Origin: Floridanema aerugineum
Lineage (GTDB): Bacteria > Cyanobacteriota > Cyanobacteriia > Cyanobacteriales > Aerosakkonemataceae
Assembly: GCF_041929345.1 (NCBI RefSeq)
Contig: NZ_JBHFNQ010000065.1
Span: forward strand, 45,891-109,890
DNA: 64,000 bases
Direction of reading: 5' to 3'
The notes below the pieces were generated by a model. That model did no database searches. It was not told the origin of the DNA and saw nothing but the letters and a program-made list of their open reading frames with translations. The translations under genes were made by a program, and so were the position numbers. This document shows positions 34,339-43,413 of the stretch, in pieces. Position 1 is the first letter of the stretch. The number at the start of each line of letters is the position of its first letter.

Positions 34339-35739
34339 TTACCTGGGCAAATTAGACTGAGGTAAAGGTTTTCTCAGGAAACTAGCAACTTCCTGCAATA
34401 ACCACTCTTTTTCCAAAGCAGTTAACCCACTACCAAAACGGTGAATTCTTACTCCTTCAATTAAAGCACAAGCTGTTGTTATTTGCGGAACTTCGTTTTT
34501 CCATTTAGCCACTAACTCATCTTCTGGACGAACAAACCTATTTAATTCTACTCTTTCAATGTACTTAGTTTTTCCTTGAATTTGATAAAATACACCCAGA
34601 AAAGACCATTTAACTTTAAAGGTTTTGCGATCGATTTCCAACTGTGTCCGCCCCAATAATTTGAAAATACTGTCTTTCAGTTTGTTTAACCCAAACATCA
34701 ATATAATAATCGAAAACAGGGGGAAAATCCAGAAGAATAGGCTGATAGATGTGAACTGGTGGAAAGAAAACAAAACAATTGATGTAATCAGTGATATCAA
34801 GGCAATAATAAAATTATGAAAATCCCAGTATCCCCAACCTAATCGCGGAATTTCTGCAACTAACTTTCTTTCGTTTTTACTAAAGGTAATCCGACTACCA
34901 ATTGGACGATGACGTTTTCGTACAAGTACTCCTTGTCCTAATAATACACTTAAAGCTTCTTTAGCAGATACAAATCGATCTTCTACTGCTGGTTCTAACA
35001 GTTTTTCTAACCAATCAGCTAATTCTGTTGAAATTGTTGTTTGAGAACGAAAGTTAATTTTTAGTTGGCGAGTTGGGAATTCTGACGGTGATTTATGAGT
35101 CATTAAAAATAACAAAGTTGCCCCTAAACCATACAAATCTGTGGCGGGATAACCTTGTCCGCGAAATTGTTCTGGTGCCATGTAACCATAAGTTCCCACT
35201 ACTGTACTTCCGCCACTAAAGGTGGTTTGGTAAGTGGTTTTTACTGCCCCAAAATCTACTAAAAATATGCCTCCATCTTTACTCCGAATAATATTTTGTG
35301 GTTTGAGATCTCGGTGAATAATTGGTGGTGTAAGTTGGTGCAAATAGTTAAGAATATCTAAAATTTGGCTAGCTAATTGGCGAACTTCGTTTTCTGTGGC
35401 GTGCCATCCACTGTGAACTAAGGAATAAAGCGATCGCCCTTCTACCAATTCTTGCACTAAATAAAAGCTGTGATTGTTTGGCGTTTCTACCTGAAAATAA
35501 TCTAAATATTTCGGTAAACAAGGATGGTTTAAATTGGACAAAACATGAGCTTCTCTTTCAAAAAGTTCTACGGCTTTCCAGTCTCCTACACGGTTAAGAG
35601 ATAGCGCTTTAATTGCTACCCTACCTTGGGTTTGCAAATCTTGGGCTTCGTATGTTATCCCCATTCCACCTTGTCCCAGGATATTCACAATCCGATAACG
35701 TTGGGCGATAATTTCTTCTGGTTGGTGCAGCAGTTCCAT
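34339..35739 (-). CDS. Ser/Thr protein kinase with C-terminal membrane segment
   Basis: 466 residues. Kinase domain (about 14-275): LGQGGMGITYEA, VAIKAL, catalytic loop HRDLKPQN, DFGAVK and YMAPEQFRG, all intact. Next comes a short basic linker and two hydrophobic helices (about 305-355: FIIALISLITSIVLFS, ISLFFWIFPLFSIIILMFG). A C-terminal domain of about 100 residues follows (FKVKWSFLGVFYQIQGKTKYIERVEL). This is a cyanobacterial Hanks-type (SPKB-like) kinase with its catalytic part N-terminal. Downstream is the GT39-type gene, 4 nt away; phosphorylation of the glycosyltransferase or its pathway is possible but unproven. Confidence 0.9.
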   Translation of the reverse strand: MELLHQPEEIIAQRYRIVNILGQGGMGITYEAQDLQTQGRVAIKALSLNRVGDWKAVELFEREAHVLSNLNHPCLPKYLDYFQVETPNNHSFYLVQELVEGRSLYSLVHSGWHATENEVRQLASQILDILNYLHQLTPPIIHRDLKPQNIIRSKDGGIFLVDFGAVKTTYQTTFSGGSTVVGTYGYMAPEQFRGQGYPATDLYGLGATLLFLMTHKSPSEFPTRQLKINFRSQTTISTELADWLEKLLEPAVEDRFVSAKEALSVLLGQGVLVRKRHRPIGSRITFSKNERKLVAEIPRLGWGYWDFHNFIIALISLITSIVLFSFHQFTSISLFFWIFPLFSIIILMFGLNKLKDSIFKLLGRTQLEIDRKTFKVKWSFLGVFYQIQGKTKYIERVELNRFVRPEDELVAKWKNEVPQITTACALIEGVRIHRFGSGLTALEKEWLLQEVASFLRKPLPQSNLPR

Positions 35740-36031
35740 AGTATTTGTTTTGCTGAGGAGTTGTAAACGATTTTAATATCTCCGTCAATGGTAGAGTCAC
35801 GTTATAAAATTTTACATTCATTAACCATTGACATATAAAGGTTTGTGTGTTATTTGCTAATTAGCAATGACAAAACACAAAATTTTTCTGATAACATTCC
35901 CAATTTTAAGAAAGTTTCCTGAAAACTGCTAATCTCAGTCAATTTTGTTTTGTTGTTAAAATTGATGAGTTCTAGAAAAGTAGAAAGTTACTTATTTGGC
36001 GATAATTGAACTAAAATTTGGTGTAATAGTC

Positions 36032-36161
36032 TAATAACCCAAGTTGCTAGTTATTAATTTTGAGGCTGTAGGGTGCGTCAGATAGCAGAATTTTGGGTAA
36101 GATAGCTAACTTTATCGGTCTGACGCACCCTACTCAACCGTAACTAGCAACTTACGTTAAT
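36032..36161. mobile_element. Nested MITE-like element, copy A
   Basis: Outer inverted repeats: AACCCAAGTTGCTAGTTAT at the left (36036-36054) and GTAACTAGCAACTTACGTTA at the right (36140-36159). Inside is a complete inner hairpin, GTAGGGTGCGTCAGA..TCTGACGCACCCTAC-like (36068-36133). It shares its right junction (TTAATA) with copy B. Confidence 0.75.
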
Positions 36162-36298
36162 AACCCAAGTTGCTAGTTATTAATGAAAGAATATTTTTTT
36201 AGGCTGTAGGGTGCGTCAGAGTCATAAAATTAGTGATTAGATCCACAATTTAGCGCTTTGACGCACCCTACTCAATATAACTGGCAACTTGAGTTAAT
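36157..36298. mobile_element. Nested MITE-like element, copy B
   Basis: Left outer repeat AACCCAAGTTGCTAGTTAT (36162-36180) and right outer repeat ATAACTGGCAACTTGAGTTA (36277-36296). The inner hairpin GTAGGGTGCGTCAGA (36206-) ends TTTGACGCACCCTAC (36257-36271). The DNA between the inner arms is unrelated to copy A. Confidence 0.75.
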
Positions 36299-36356
36299 AG
36301 CAGAGAACGTCAACCATTAGCCGGAAAAGTTAGTCTTTAATCTTAATTTTGGCTGA

Positions 36357-38633
36357 ATGAACCCCAATATAGAACCAGCGCTACAAAAAATTAGAAATAG
36401 CTTGCGATCGGGACAAAGACAAATGGCTGACTGGCGATCGGGCCCTTTAGCGGTGTCAGCAGTTCCAGGTGCGGGAAAATCGACGGGAATGGCTGGTGCA
36501 GCTGCGATCGCGATCGCCCGTCACCAACTCCACAACCGCAAGCAATTAGTAGTTGTTACTTTCACCCGTTCCGCAGCTGCTAATATTAAAGCTAAAATCC
36601 GCGAATATTTACGAGAAAAATTATCTATACCCCAAACAGGTTTTGTCGTTCAAACTTTACATGGTTTAGCATTAAATATTGCTACCCGTTATCCAGATTT
36701 ATCCGGTTTAAATTTAGACAATCTCACCGTAATTAATGCTAATCAAAGTCACCGTTTAATTCGCACCGCAGTGGAAAAATGGATTATTGATTATCCGCGA
36801 CAGTTTCAACTTTTACTCGAAGGGATACAATTTGATGGCGAAGAAACGGAAAGATTGCGCCGTCAGTCAGTGTTAAGAACGGAAGTTTTACCTGAGTTGG
36901 CTAAAACGGTAATTCATGAAGCGAAAAGTTCTGGTTATTTACCGGAAAAACTCTGGGAAATTAGCGAAAAATCAACTGATGGATATGGAATTTTGGCGAT
37001 CGCAGCCCGACTCTACCAAAATTACCAAGAATTACTCAAAGCCCGTGATTTTATCGACTACGATGAAATGATTTTATCAGCTTTAAGAGTTTTGGACAAT
37101 CCCAGCGCCAGACGAACTTTACAAAGTCAAGTATTTGCTGTTTTTGAAGATGAAGCCCAAGATTCTTCGCCTTTACAAACTAAACTTTTAGAAATTCTCT
37201 CTACAGATCCAGATAATCCCGAAGCGCCACCCAATTTAGTCAGAGTTGGCGACCCAAATCAAGCCATTAATTCCACTTTTACCCCCGCAGATCCGATTTA
37301 TTTTCGCCGTTTTTGCAATGAGTGTGAAACCCAAAATTTATTAGCAACAATGGATCGGGCGGGTCGCAGTAGTCAAGTTATAATTAATGCAGCTAACTTT
37401 GTTTTAAGCTGGGTAAATAACTCGAAATTAGCGGGAACAGAACAACCTTTTCGCCCGCAAATGATTCTACCTGTGGATATAAACGATCCGCAACCTGATG
37501 CTAATCCTACCCCAGTAGGTCGAGGTTTAGAAATTTATCTTCCTAAAGATACTTACCAAAGTGTCAAGTTAATTGGTCAAAGGATAATTGAACTTTTTGC
37601 CGAATTTCCTCAAGAACGAAGGTCAGCAGCAGTATTAGTAAGAACTAACGACCAAGGGCGATTTGTGCATCAACAGTTAAAGCAAGAATTTGGCACGCAA
37701 ATCGAGATTTATGAAGTTGCAGAACGCGATCGACATTCTCACGTTCCCGCTGAAGTTTTATCTTTGCTGCAATTTCTCGATCGACCCCACTCCCCCGACT
37801 ACTTAAAATCCGCCTTAGAAGTATTAGTCACCAGACAATTAATTCCCCCGCAAGATTTGAACGCCCTTGCTAGTTTACCCGAACAATTTCTCTATCCCAG
37901 TCCTCTCGATCCACCCCAATCAGAAGATGTCATAAAAGCCAGTAGTTTTTGTCGCAAATTACTCCGCGCCAGATTAGAATTACCCATTTTTCAAATGATT
38001 ACTTTTTTGGCATTAGCATTAAATTACGACCAAACAGAACTAGCCACCGCTGACAAATTAGCCGAAAGAATAGCCCGACAAATCGCTGGTTCTCTGTCCA
38101 TGAATAACATCCTCAATGCTTTAAGTGAAATCGTCAGTTCCGAAAGATTTGAACCAGTAGATACCGAAGCAAACGAAAGCCAATATACTCAACCGGGAAG
38201 ATTAACCATAATCACAATGCACAAAGCCAAAGGATTAGATTGGGACTATGTTTTTCTGCCATTTTTACACGCAAATATGATTCCCGGAAACTTGCGAGTA
38301 CCCGCCCCAGCCCAATTTTTAGGCAATTTTACATTAGCAGAAGTCGCCCGTGCCCAAATTCGCGCCAGCCTACATAATGAAGAAGCAGAATTACCAGAAA
38401 TCATGGATGCTTGGGAACAAGCAGGGTATTTAAAAACAGCTGAAGAATTCCGTCTTTTATATGTAGCGATGACGAGAGCAAAAAGATTATTATGGATGTC
38501 TGCTGCTCAAAAAGCGCCTTTTATATGGAGTAAACCGGAAAATTTACAAGATCAATTACCTTGCCCAATTTTACCAGCTTTAATGAGTAGATTTCCTCAA
38601 TCAGTAATTTCTTTATCGATGATTTCCGGTTGA
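36357..38633 (+). CDS. UvrD/Rep-family (SF1A) DNA helicase
   Basis: 758 residues. Helicase motifs in order are Walker A VPGAGKST (about 37-44), Ia TFTRSAAANI, Walker B FEDEAQDSS, III/IV GDPNQAI, V TMHKAKGLDWDYVF and VI LLYVAMTRAKRLLW. Length is typical of UvrD/PcrA/Rep-like enzymes, but the order and the region between motifs IV and V suggest a cyanobacterial subgroup rather than canonical UvrD. It should unwind DNA 3' to 5' in repair, or displace proteins from DNA. It stands alone; the two nested MITE copies are directly upstream. Confidence 0.9.
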   Translation: MNPNIEPALQKIRNSLRSGQRQMADWRSGPLAVSAVPGAGKSTGMAGAAAIAIARHQLHNRKQLVVVTFTRSAAANIKAKIREYLREKLSIPQTGFVVQTLHGLALNIATRYPDLSGLNLDNLTVINANQSHRLIRTAVEKWIIDYPRQFQLLLEGIQFDGEETERLRRQSVLRTEVLPELAKTVIHEAKSSGYLPEKLWEISEKSTDGYGILAIAARLYQNYQELLKARDFIDYDEMILSALRVLDNPSARRTLQSQVFAVFEDEAQDSSPLQTKLLEILSTDPDNPEAPPNLVRVGDPNQAINSTFTPADPIYFRRFCNECETQNLLATMDRAGRSSQVIINAANFVLSWVNNSKLAGTEQPFRPQMILPVDINDPQPDANPTPVGRGLEIYLPKDTYQSVKLIGQRIIELFAEFPQERRSAAVLVRTNDQGRFVHQQLKQEFGTQIEIYEVAERDRHSHVPAEVLSLLQFLDRPHSPDYLKSALEVLVTRQLIPPQDLNALASLPEQFLYPSPLDPPQSEDVIKASSFCRKLLRARLELPIFQMITFLALALNYDQTELATADKLAERIARQIAGSLSMNNILNALSEIVSSERFEPVDTEANESQYTQPGRLTIITMHKAKGLDWDYVFLPFLHANMIPGNLRVPAPAQFLGNFTLAEVARAQIRASLHNEEAELPEIMDAWEQAGYLKTAEEFRLLYVAMTRAKRLLWMSAAQKAPFIWSKPENLQDQLPCPILPALMSRFPQSVISLSMISG

Positions 38634-38650
38634 TTAATAGTTAAATCTAA

Positions 38651-39052
38651 TTATTCAGTAAACAAGCTCGGATTTACATGAAAAAAATCTGCAATTTTTC
38701 TAGCTTGTTCTGGAGTCATTTTAGCTTGTCCTTGCACAATCTCATCAACCGCAGTTGTTGAACCTAACACAGCTTGTAAATCAGTTAGGCTTTTACCAGA
38801 CTCTTCTAAAAGAAACAAAAGCATTGATTGGGGATTATTCTGCTGATTAGGCTGATAATATTCTTGTTCAAACTTTTCAATCAAAGTAACTAAAAGCTGA
38901 TATAATTCATCTTCTTCAGGAGTCCGTTTTCGGTGCATTAAATCTTCTACAATAGCTAAAGCTTTCTCATTCTCTGCTTCAGTTTTTATGACTCTAGGAA
39001 GATAAGTTATTAATAATTGTTTGTAATTCTCAGGATTAAAAGTAAGGGTCAT
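38651..39052 (-). CDS. HigA-like antitoxin / helix-turn-helix regulator
   Basis: 133 residues from the ATG at 39052 (MTLTFNPE), preferred over an ATG at 39082. The N-terminal half has YLPRVIKTEAENEKALAIVEDLMHRKRTPEEDELYQLLVTLIE, typical of HigA proteins. The C-terminal half is an HTH: LLFLLEESGKSLTDLQAVLGSTTAVDEIVQGQ. The usual HigB toxin (RelE-like) is not found on either side, so it is an orphan, or its toxin has been lost. It converges with the helicase gene. Confidence 0.82.
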   Translation of the reverse strand: MTLTFNPENYKQLLITYLPRVIKTEAENEKALAIVEDLMHRKRTPEEDELYQLLVTLIEKFEQEYYQPNQQNNPQSMLLFLLEESGKSLTDLQAVLGSTTAVDEIVQGQAKMTPEQARKIADFFHVNPSLFTE

Positions 39053-39265
39053 TTTTCCATTGTTCCTCATCATACTCTGCATGGGTTAAGACATATTTAA
39101 TATAAATTAATTGTCAATATCACCAAAATATGATAAAATAAACAGGCAAAAGAAAAGTATGTACAACTTCCTTTTGCCTGAAATAGCTTTAGCCTTTCTT
39201 TGTCTATATTCTTTGTAGCATCTGGGTCAGAAACTCAACTTCATCCATTTGGATCATCCAACTGG

Positions 39266-39589
39266 TTAATTTTGCAGCAACATCTCATTAGTAATTTTAC
39301 AAGCCCGGTAAAACAGAAAATTGATAGTTGTTTGAGAAGGTGCTTTAAGAACACTTGCCTCATATACAGAGAGTAAAAACTTAATTTCCTCCCTAGCAAT
39401 CTGTCTCAACTGTGGCGAAAGTGCAGCCGCTAAAAAAGTGTAAGCGTCTACTGCTTCGGCTAACAAATCTAAAATTTCTTCTGGGGTAGCATCTTGATAT
39501 TGTAACTCTCGTTCTGCTAAAACCCTTTGTAACTGGAAATCATCAGCTGTTTCAGTCACGATTTTTGAATCGAGCAAATTTTTCATCAT
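39266..39589 (-). CDS. Hypothetical protein, helical
   Basis: 107 residues of mixed helical composition (LQRVLAERELQYQDATPEEILDLLAEAVDAYTFLAAAL) with no motif I recognise, no signal peptide and no clear membrane helix. It lies upstream of the orphan HigA-like gene on the same strand, 213 bp away, but the gap and the lack of RelE features argue against it being that antitoxin's partner. Codon usage looks normal for the genome. Confidence 0.6.
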   Translation of the reverse strand: MMKNLLDSKIVTETADDFQLQRVLAERELQYQDATPEEILDLLAEAVDAYTFLAAALSPQLRQIAREEIKFLLSVYEASVLKAPSQTTINFLFYRACKITNEMLLQN

Positions 39590-39722
39590 TTCAGGAAATT
39601 TGTTGACTCACGTTCAACCCCCTACTCTTAAGTTAAAACTTGCTCTGGAAATAAGCCTCATCCTGTTGATTCACCTATTTGGGTGATTGACTAATTAGCA
39701 ACAGTAAAATTACTGAAGTCGC

Positions 39723-40412
39723 TTAAAAGTTCTCTTGAATCACTTTCAGGAATGCTTCTGAGTTGGCGATCGCACCAAACACACCACCCTGCATGGTAAT
39801 CATTTTTAGCGCCGCTAAATAATTGCCGTAGTCGGTCGCTCCGGTACAATCAGATAAGAGTAAGCATTCATATCCGCGATCGTTCGCTTCCCGCATTGTA
39901 GTATGTACGCAAACATCAGTAGTAATTCCAGTTAAAACAATATTTTGAATCCCTTTTTTTCTCAGCAATAAATCCAAATCTGTAGCGTAAAAACTGCCTT
40001 TTCCTGGCTTATCAATAATCGTTTCTCCAGGTATTGGTGCAAGTTCGGGAATAATTTCCCATCCCGCCTCACCTCTAACTAATATTTTCCCACAAGGGCC
40101 AGGATCGCCAATTCCCGCACCAATTTGACGACTCCGCCATTGCTTATTTTCTGGCAAATCAGATAAATCATTTCGATGTCCTTCGCGGGTGTGCATGATG
40201 TGAAAATTTTTAGCACGAAGTACTTCTAAAACTCTCTTTATTGGCTCAATTGGCGCTCTAGTTAAAGATAAATCGTAACCCATTTTATCCACATAACCAC
40301 CAATCCCACAGAAATCAGTTTGCATATCAATTACCAGCAAAACTGTATTTTCTGGGCGTAAATCTCCATTAAAAGGAAAAGGATAGGGTTCAGACTCTAC
40401 AAAAACTCCCAT
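39723..40412 (-). CDS. Isochorismatase-fold hydrolase, biuret-hydrolase-like (BiuH type)
   Basis: 229 residues from the ATG at 40412. The catalytic Asp is in LLVIDMQTDFCG, Lys is in IDKPGKGSFYATDL and the nucleophile Cys in TGITTDVCVHTTMREANDRGYECLL, which is the classic Asp-Lys-Cys triad. The segments YPFPFNGDLRPENTVLLVIDMQTDFC, NGDLRPEN, HTREGHRNDLSDLP and RQIGAGIGDPGPCGKIL follow the biuret amidohydrolase subgroup closely. It would convert biuret to allophanate and ammonia in the cytosol. A paralogue with the same triad is at 49919-50605, next to an allophanate-hydrolase-related gene. Confidence 0.86.
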   Translation of the reverse strand: MGVFVESEPYPFPFNGDLRPENTVLLVIDMQTDFCGIGGYVDKMGYDLSLTRAPIEPIKRVLEVLRAKNFHIMHTREGHRNDLSDLPENKQWRSRQIGAGIGDPGPCGKILVRGEAGWEIIPELAPIPGETIIDKPGKGSFYATDLDLLLRKKGIQNIVLTGITTDVCVHTTMREANDRGYECLLLSDCTGATDYGNYLAALKMITMQGGVFGAIANSEAFLKVIQENF

Positions 40413-40496
40413 ATTTAGCACAATTTAATCATCAATTAAAATGTACATTGTTATTATCACATTGTTGGTAGCAAAAACCACTTTTTCTCAAATAAA

Positions 40497-41882
40497 TTAA
40501 TCTAATGGCAAAGCGATTACAAATTCTACTCCCTTTCCCGGTACAGAATTACAAGTTAACTGACCTCCATGTTTTTCTACTACAATTTGATGACTAATAG
40601 ATAATCCTAAACCAGTGCCTTTTCCGAAAGGTTTAGTAGTAAATAAAGGCTCAAAAAGATGGGCTTGCGCTTCAGGTAACATTCCGGGGCCATTATCATG
40701 AATCCGAATCAGTATTTGCTGTTCTTTTTCATTAACTTCTGTGCTGATAATAATCTTACTAGGATTGAGTTCTAATTCTCCGTAAGAGTAAGCTTGACTA
40801 TACTCATCAAAGGCATCAATGGCATTAGAAAGCAGATTCATAAACACCTGATTCAGTTGTCCAGCATAGCATTCTACTAAAGGCAAGTCCCCGTAGTCTT
40901 TGATAATTTCGATCGCCGGACGATTTTCATTAGCTTTGAGGCGGTGTTTCAAAATCATTAACGTACTATCAATTCCCTCATGGATATTCACTGCTACTTT
41001 GGCACTAGTATCCGATCGCGAAAAAATTCTTAAAGAAACGCTTATTTGATTAATTCTGTCAGTTCCTGTTTGCATAGAAGCTACTAAACTTGGTAAATCT
41101 TCTACCAGAAAATCCAAATCAATTTCTTCGGCATGAGCTTCGATTTCCGCACCCGGATCGGGAAATTTTTCTTGGTAAAGTTGGAAGTGCTCTAGCAAAT
41201 CTTCGATATATTTTTCTGCATGAGTCAGATTAACGGCAATAAAATTAATCGGATTATTAATTTCGTGAGCCACGCCAGCAACTAATTGTCCAAGGGTAGA
41301 CATCTTTTCTTTTTGGACTAATTGCAGTTGCGCTTTTTGCAAATCATACATTGCTTGAGTCAGTTCAGCCGTGCGTTCTTCTACCCGTTTCTCTAATTCC
41401 TCTGTCAACTTTTGTAATCTAGCTTCGACGGCAATTTTATCTTGAATTTCTTGTTTTAGTAATTGATTTTGTTTGGCTAGTGATTTAGTTAATTTGCGGA
41501 TTTTTAAATGTGTTTTAACACGGGCTAAGACTTCCTCTTGGCGAAACGGTTTGGTGATATAATCTACTGCTCCTAAATTCATGCCTTTAACTTTATCTAC
41601 CGGATCGGAAAGAGCCGTCATAAAAATAATCGGAACTTCACTTGTAAAAGGGTTAGATTTCAGCCTTTGGCAAATTTCAAATCCGTCAGGCCCCGGCATC
41701 AACACATCTAGTAAAATTAGATCGGGCAATTCTTCTGCTACTTTCTCAATAGCTGTTTCACCATCTCTGGCAATCCAAACGGTAAATCCCGATTCTTGTA
41801 ATAATTCGGAAAGTAACATTATATTAGTAGGACTATCATCAATGATTAAGATCACTTCTTTTTCAAGAGATTCAGGCGACAT
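40497..41882 (-). CDS. Response regulator-histidine kinase hybrid
   Basis: 461 residues. The N-terminal REC domain (about 10-125) has the acidic pair IIDDSPTN, Asp in LILLDVLMPGP, and Lys in ITKPFRQEE. A coiled coil (about 135-195: LAKQNQLLKQEIQDKIAVEARLQ) leads to the kinase: H-box GVAHEINNPINF, N-box NLLSNAIDAF, DNGPGM and the glycine loop GKGTGLGLSIS. No sensor domain or signal peptide is present, so it is cytosolic and probably receives phosphate from another kinase. No output gene is adjacent. The pattern is frequent in filamentous cyanobacteria. Confidence 0.9.
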   Translation of the reverse strand: MSPESLEKEVILIIDDSPTNIMLLSELLQESGFTVWIARDGETAIEKVAEELPDLILLDVLMPGPDGFEICQRLKSNPFTSEVPIIFMTALSDPVDKVKGMNLGAVDYITKPFRQEEVLARVKTHLKIRKLTKSLAKQNQLLKQEIQDKIAVEARLQKLTEELEKRVEERTAELTQAMYDLQKAQLQLVQKEKMSTLGQLVAGVAHEINNPINFIAVNLTHAEKYIEDLLEHFQLYQEKFPDPGAEIEAHAEEIDLDFLVEDLPSLVASMQTGTDRINQISVSLRIFSRSDTSAKVAVNIHEGIDSTLMILKHRLKANENRPAIEIIKDYGDLPLVECYAGQLNQVFMNLLSNAIDAFDEYSQAYSYGELELNPSKIIISTEVNEKEQQILIRIHDNGPGMLPEAQAHLFEPLFTTKPFGKGTGLGLSISHQIVVEKHGGQLTCNSVPGKGVEFVIALPLD

Positions 41883-42008
41883 AAATTAGCTTCCTGTTTT
41901 TACTAATGCACTCTATAAGTTTTTAGTACCCATTTTTTCTTTAGCATTAATCATTACCTCTAGCTCTAGGTGGAAAGTTGTTACTAATCTTAATAAATTT
42001 ACTTTATG

Positions 42009-43214
42009 TTAGATTTTTTGATCGAGACTATTGGCTTGTTCTAACGCCGCTTTTTCCTTAGCTCGATGAACATAGCGTTGTAATTTTGCTGTATCGCAAG
42101 CTGTAAGGATGGACAAATTTTGCAAATCTATTCCTCTGATTAGCATATCCACACACCAAGTTTGTTGAGCTTGCTCAATGGTGGGAGGTTGTCCTTCTGG
42201 GGTGAGTAGATCTGCTGTTAATGCAAGCCATTTCTTTTGTAAGTCTGTTTCCGAGAGTGGATCGCCGTTTTCATTAAGAAACAAGGCTGATTGGCGATCT
42301 TTGCGACTTTTTAACCATTGGGTTAGGGGATTACGCTGATATGAACCGTAGCGTTTACCCATAATCCATTGGTTGAGGGGAACTTGACGAATATGTTCTT
42401 GTGTGATTTGTAAAAGTTGCTGGTGAGTGTCTTTGACGTAGTGCGATCGCTCTAACCTTACCACTTCGGCTGCACTCAATCCCGCCCCAAACAAAACATA
42501 CATTAACGCATAATCTTGTAACCCTAATTTCTTAGCACGTTGCAGAATTGAATGCACCAAAGCAGCAGGTAAATCAGCTACTTTCTCAACCGAAACTATG
42601 GGAGATTGAGGTGCTTGTGAAACTGCACCATGTAAAAACAATGTCACTAAATTCTCTAAGAAATCCTCCCGATTTTGCCAAAGTTCATGGAACTCGCTAG
42701 TAAACTCAATTACCGCATATCCTAACAACATTCCATTGAGCAAACTTGCCAACTTTTCTGCTGGCAAATGAGTCTGCAATTGTCCAGTTTTAATCACTGT
42801 AGCGAAATATTCAGCAACATAGCGATTCGCTTGTGTAAATCCTTGACCTAGTGCTTCCCGATTTTGGGATGGGTACTGTCCCGACTCCCCAACTACCGAT
42901 CGCACTACCTCTGGAATTCCCTCCAGTGCTTGCAAACAAGTTGTCGCATACTCTTTGAGTGCTTGATAGATACTACTAGCCTGACTTGCCTGTTGGACTA
43001 AGTTTTGACCCAAATTAGTAAATATACCAGCCTCTTCAATTACTGCTAACAACAAACCATGCTTATTCCCAAACTGGCGGAAAATCGTCACTTCATTCAC
43101 ATCCGCCAATTCTGCAATCTGCTTAGTTGTAGTCTCCGTGACACCTTGAACAGCAAATAACTCAAGTGCTGCATGAACTAAACGCTGTCTTGTCGAAATT
43201 CTTTGAGCCGCCAT
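42009..43214 (-). CDS. TetR-family regulator fused to a tyrosine-recombinase-like domain
   Basis: 401 residues, about twice the usual TetR length. The N-terminal HTH (about 8-55: TRQRLVHAALELFAVQG, IAELADVNEVTIFRQFGNKHGLLLAVI) is a standard TetR DNA-binding domain, followed by a ligand-type helical core to about 200. Residues about 215-390 resemble a phage-integrase (XerC-like) catalytic domain: LQDYALMYVLFGAGLSAAEVVRLERSHYV, ITQEHIRQVPLNQWI, NPLTQWL. The usual catalytic Arg (GLR) is Ser here and no Arg-x-x-Arg or Tyr nucleophile is evident, so recombinase activity is unlikely. It is divergent from a desaturase with two palindromic operators between. Confidence 0.85.
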   Translation of the reverse strand: MAAQRISTRQRLVHAALELFAVQGVTETTTKQIAELADVNEVTIFRQFGNKHGLLLAVIEEAGIFTNLGQNLVQQASQASSIYQALKEYATTCLQALEGIPEVVRSVVGESGQYPSQNREALGQGFTQANRYVAEYFATVIKTGQLQTHLPAEKLASLLNGMLLGYAVIEFTSEFHELWQNREDFLENLVTLFLHGAVSQAPQSPIVSVEKVADLPAALVHSILQRAKKLGLQDYALMYVLFGAGLSAAEVVRLERSHYVKDTHQQLLQITQEHIRQVPLNQWIMGKRYGSYQRNPLTQWLKSRKDRQSALFLNENGDPLSETDLQKKWLALTADLLTPEGQPPTIEQAQQTWCVDMLIRGIDLQNLSILTACDTAKLQRYVHRAKEKAALEQANSLDQKI

Positions 43215-43222
43215 GAGTAAAA

Positions 43223-43239
43223 TGTAAGTATCACTTGCA
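43223..43239. promoter_or_regulatory. Palindromic operator, copy 1
   Basis: TGTAAGTATCACTTGCA, an imperfect palindrome (TGYAAGT-N3-ACTTRCA), 9 nt upstream of the TetR-fusion start. An identical copy occurs 47 bp away. Likely TetR-type operator; autoregulation inferred. Confidence 0.75.
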
Positions 43240-43269
43240 AAAAATACAAATCGTTGCTAGGCTTATCAC

Positions 43270-43286
43270 TGTAAGTATCACTTGCA
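43270..43286. promoter_or_regulatory. Palindromic operator, copy 2
   Basis: Same 17-mer TGTAAGTATCACTTGCA, between the TetR-fusion and desaturase genes. A partial half-site (AATGTAAGTTT) follows near 43320-43330. Confidence 0.75.
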
Positions 43287-43413
43287 TTCTCTGCTCCTAC
43301 TGTAACTACTTTCTTAGCAAATGTAAGTTTTAGTTAATGTACATGGGGTTGAGCGAACCAGTTGTGTCTTGTGTGCCACTGGTTCAATTCTGGCGTGTTA
43401 AAAAAGGAAATTT

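Larger units (their letters stand above)
35740..36356. other. Gene-free region with two adjacent nested MITE-like elements
   Basis: The first 290 bp are AT-rich and hold the kinase promoter. From 36032 to 36298 lie two head-to-tail copies of the AAGTTGCTAGTTA-ended element, described separately. Confidence 0.7.

Noticed and set aside
42009..43214. Active site-specific recombinase
   Set aside because: The catalytic Arg/His/Tyr set is not visible in the integrase-like half.
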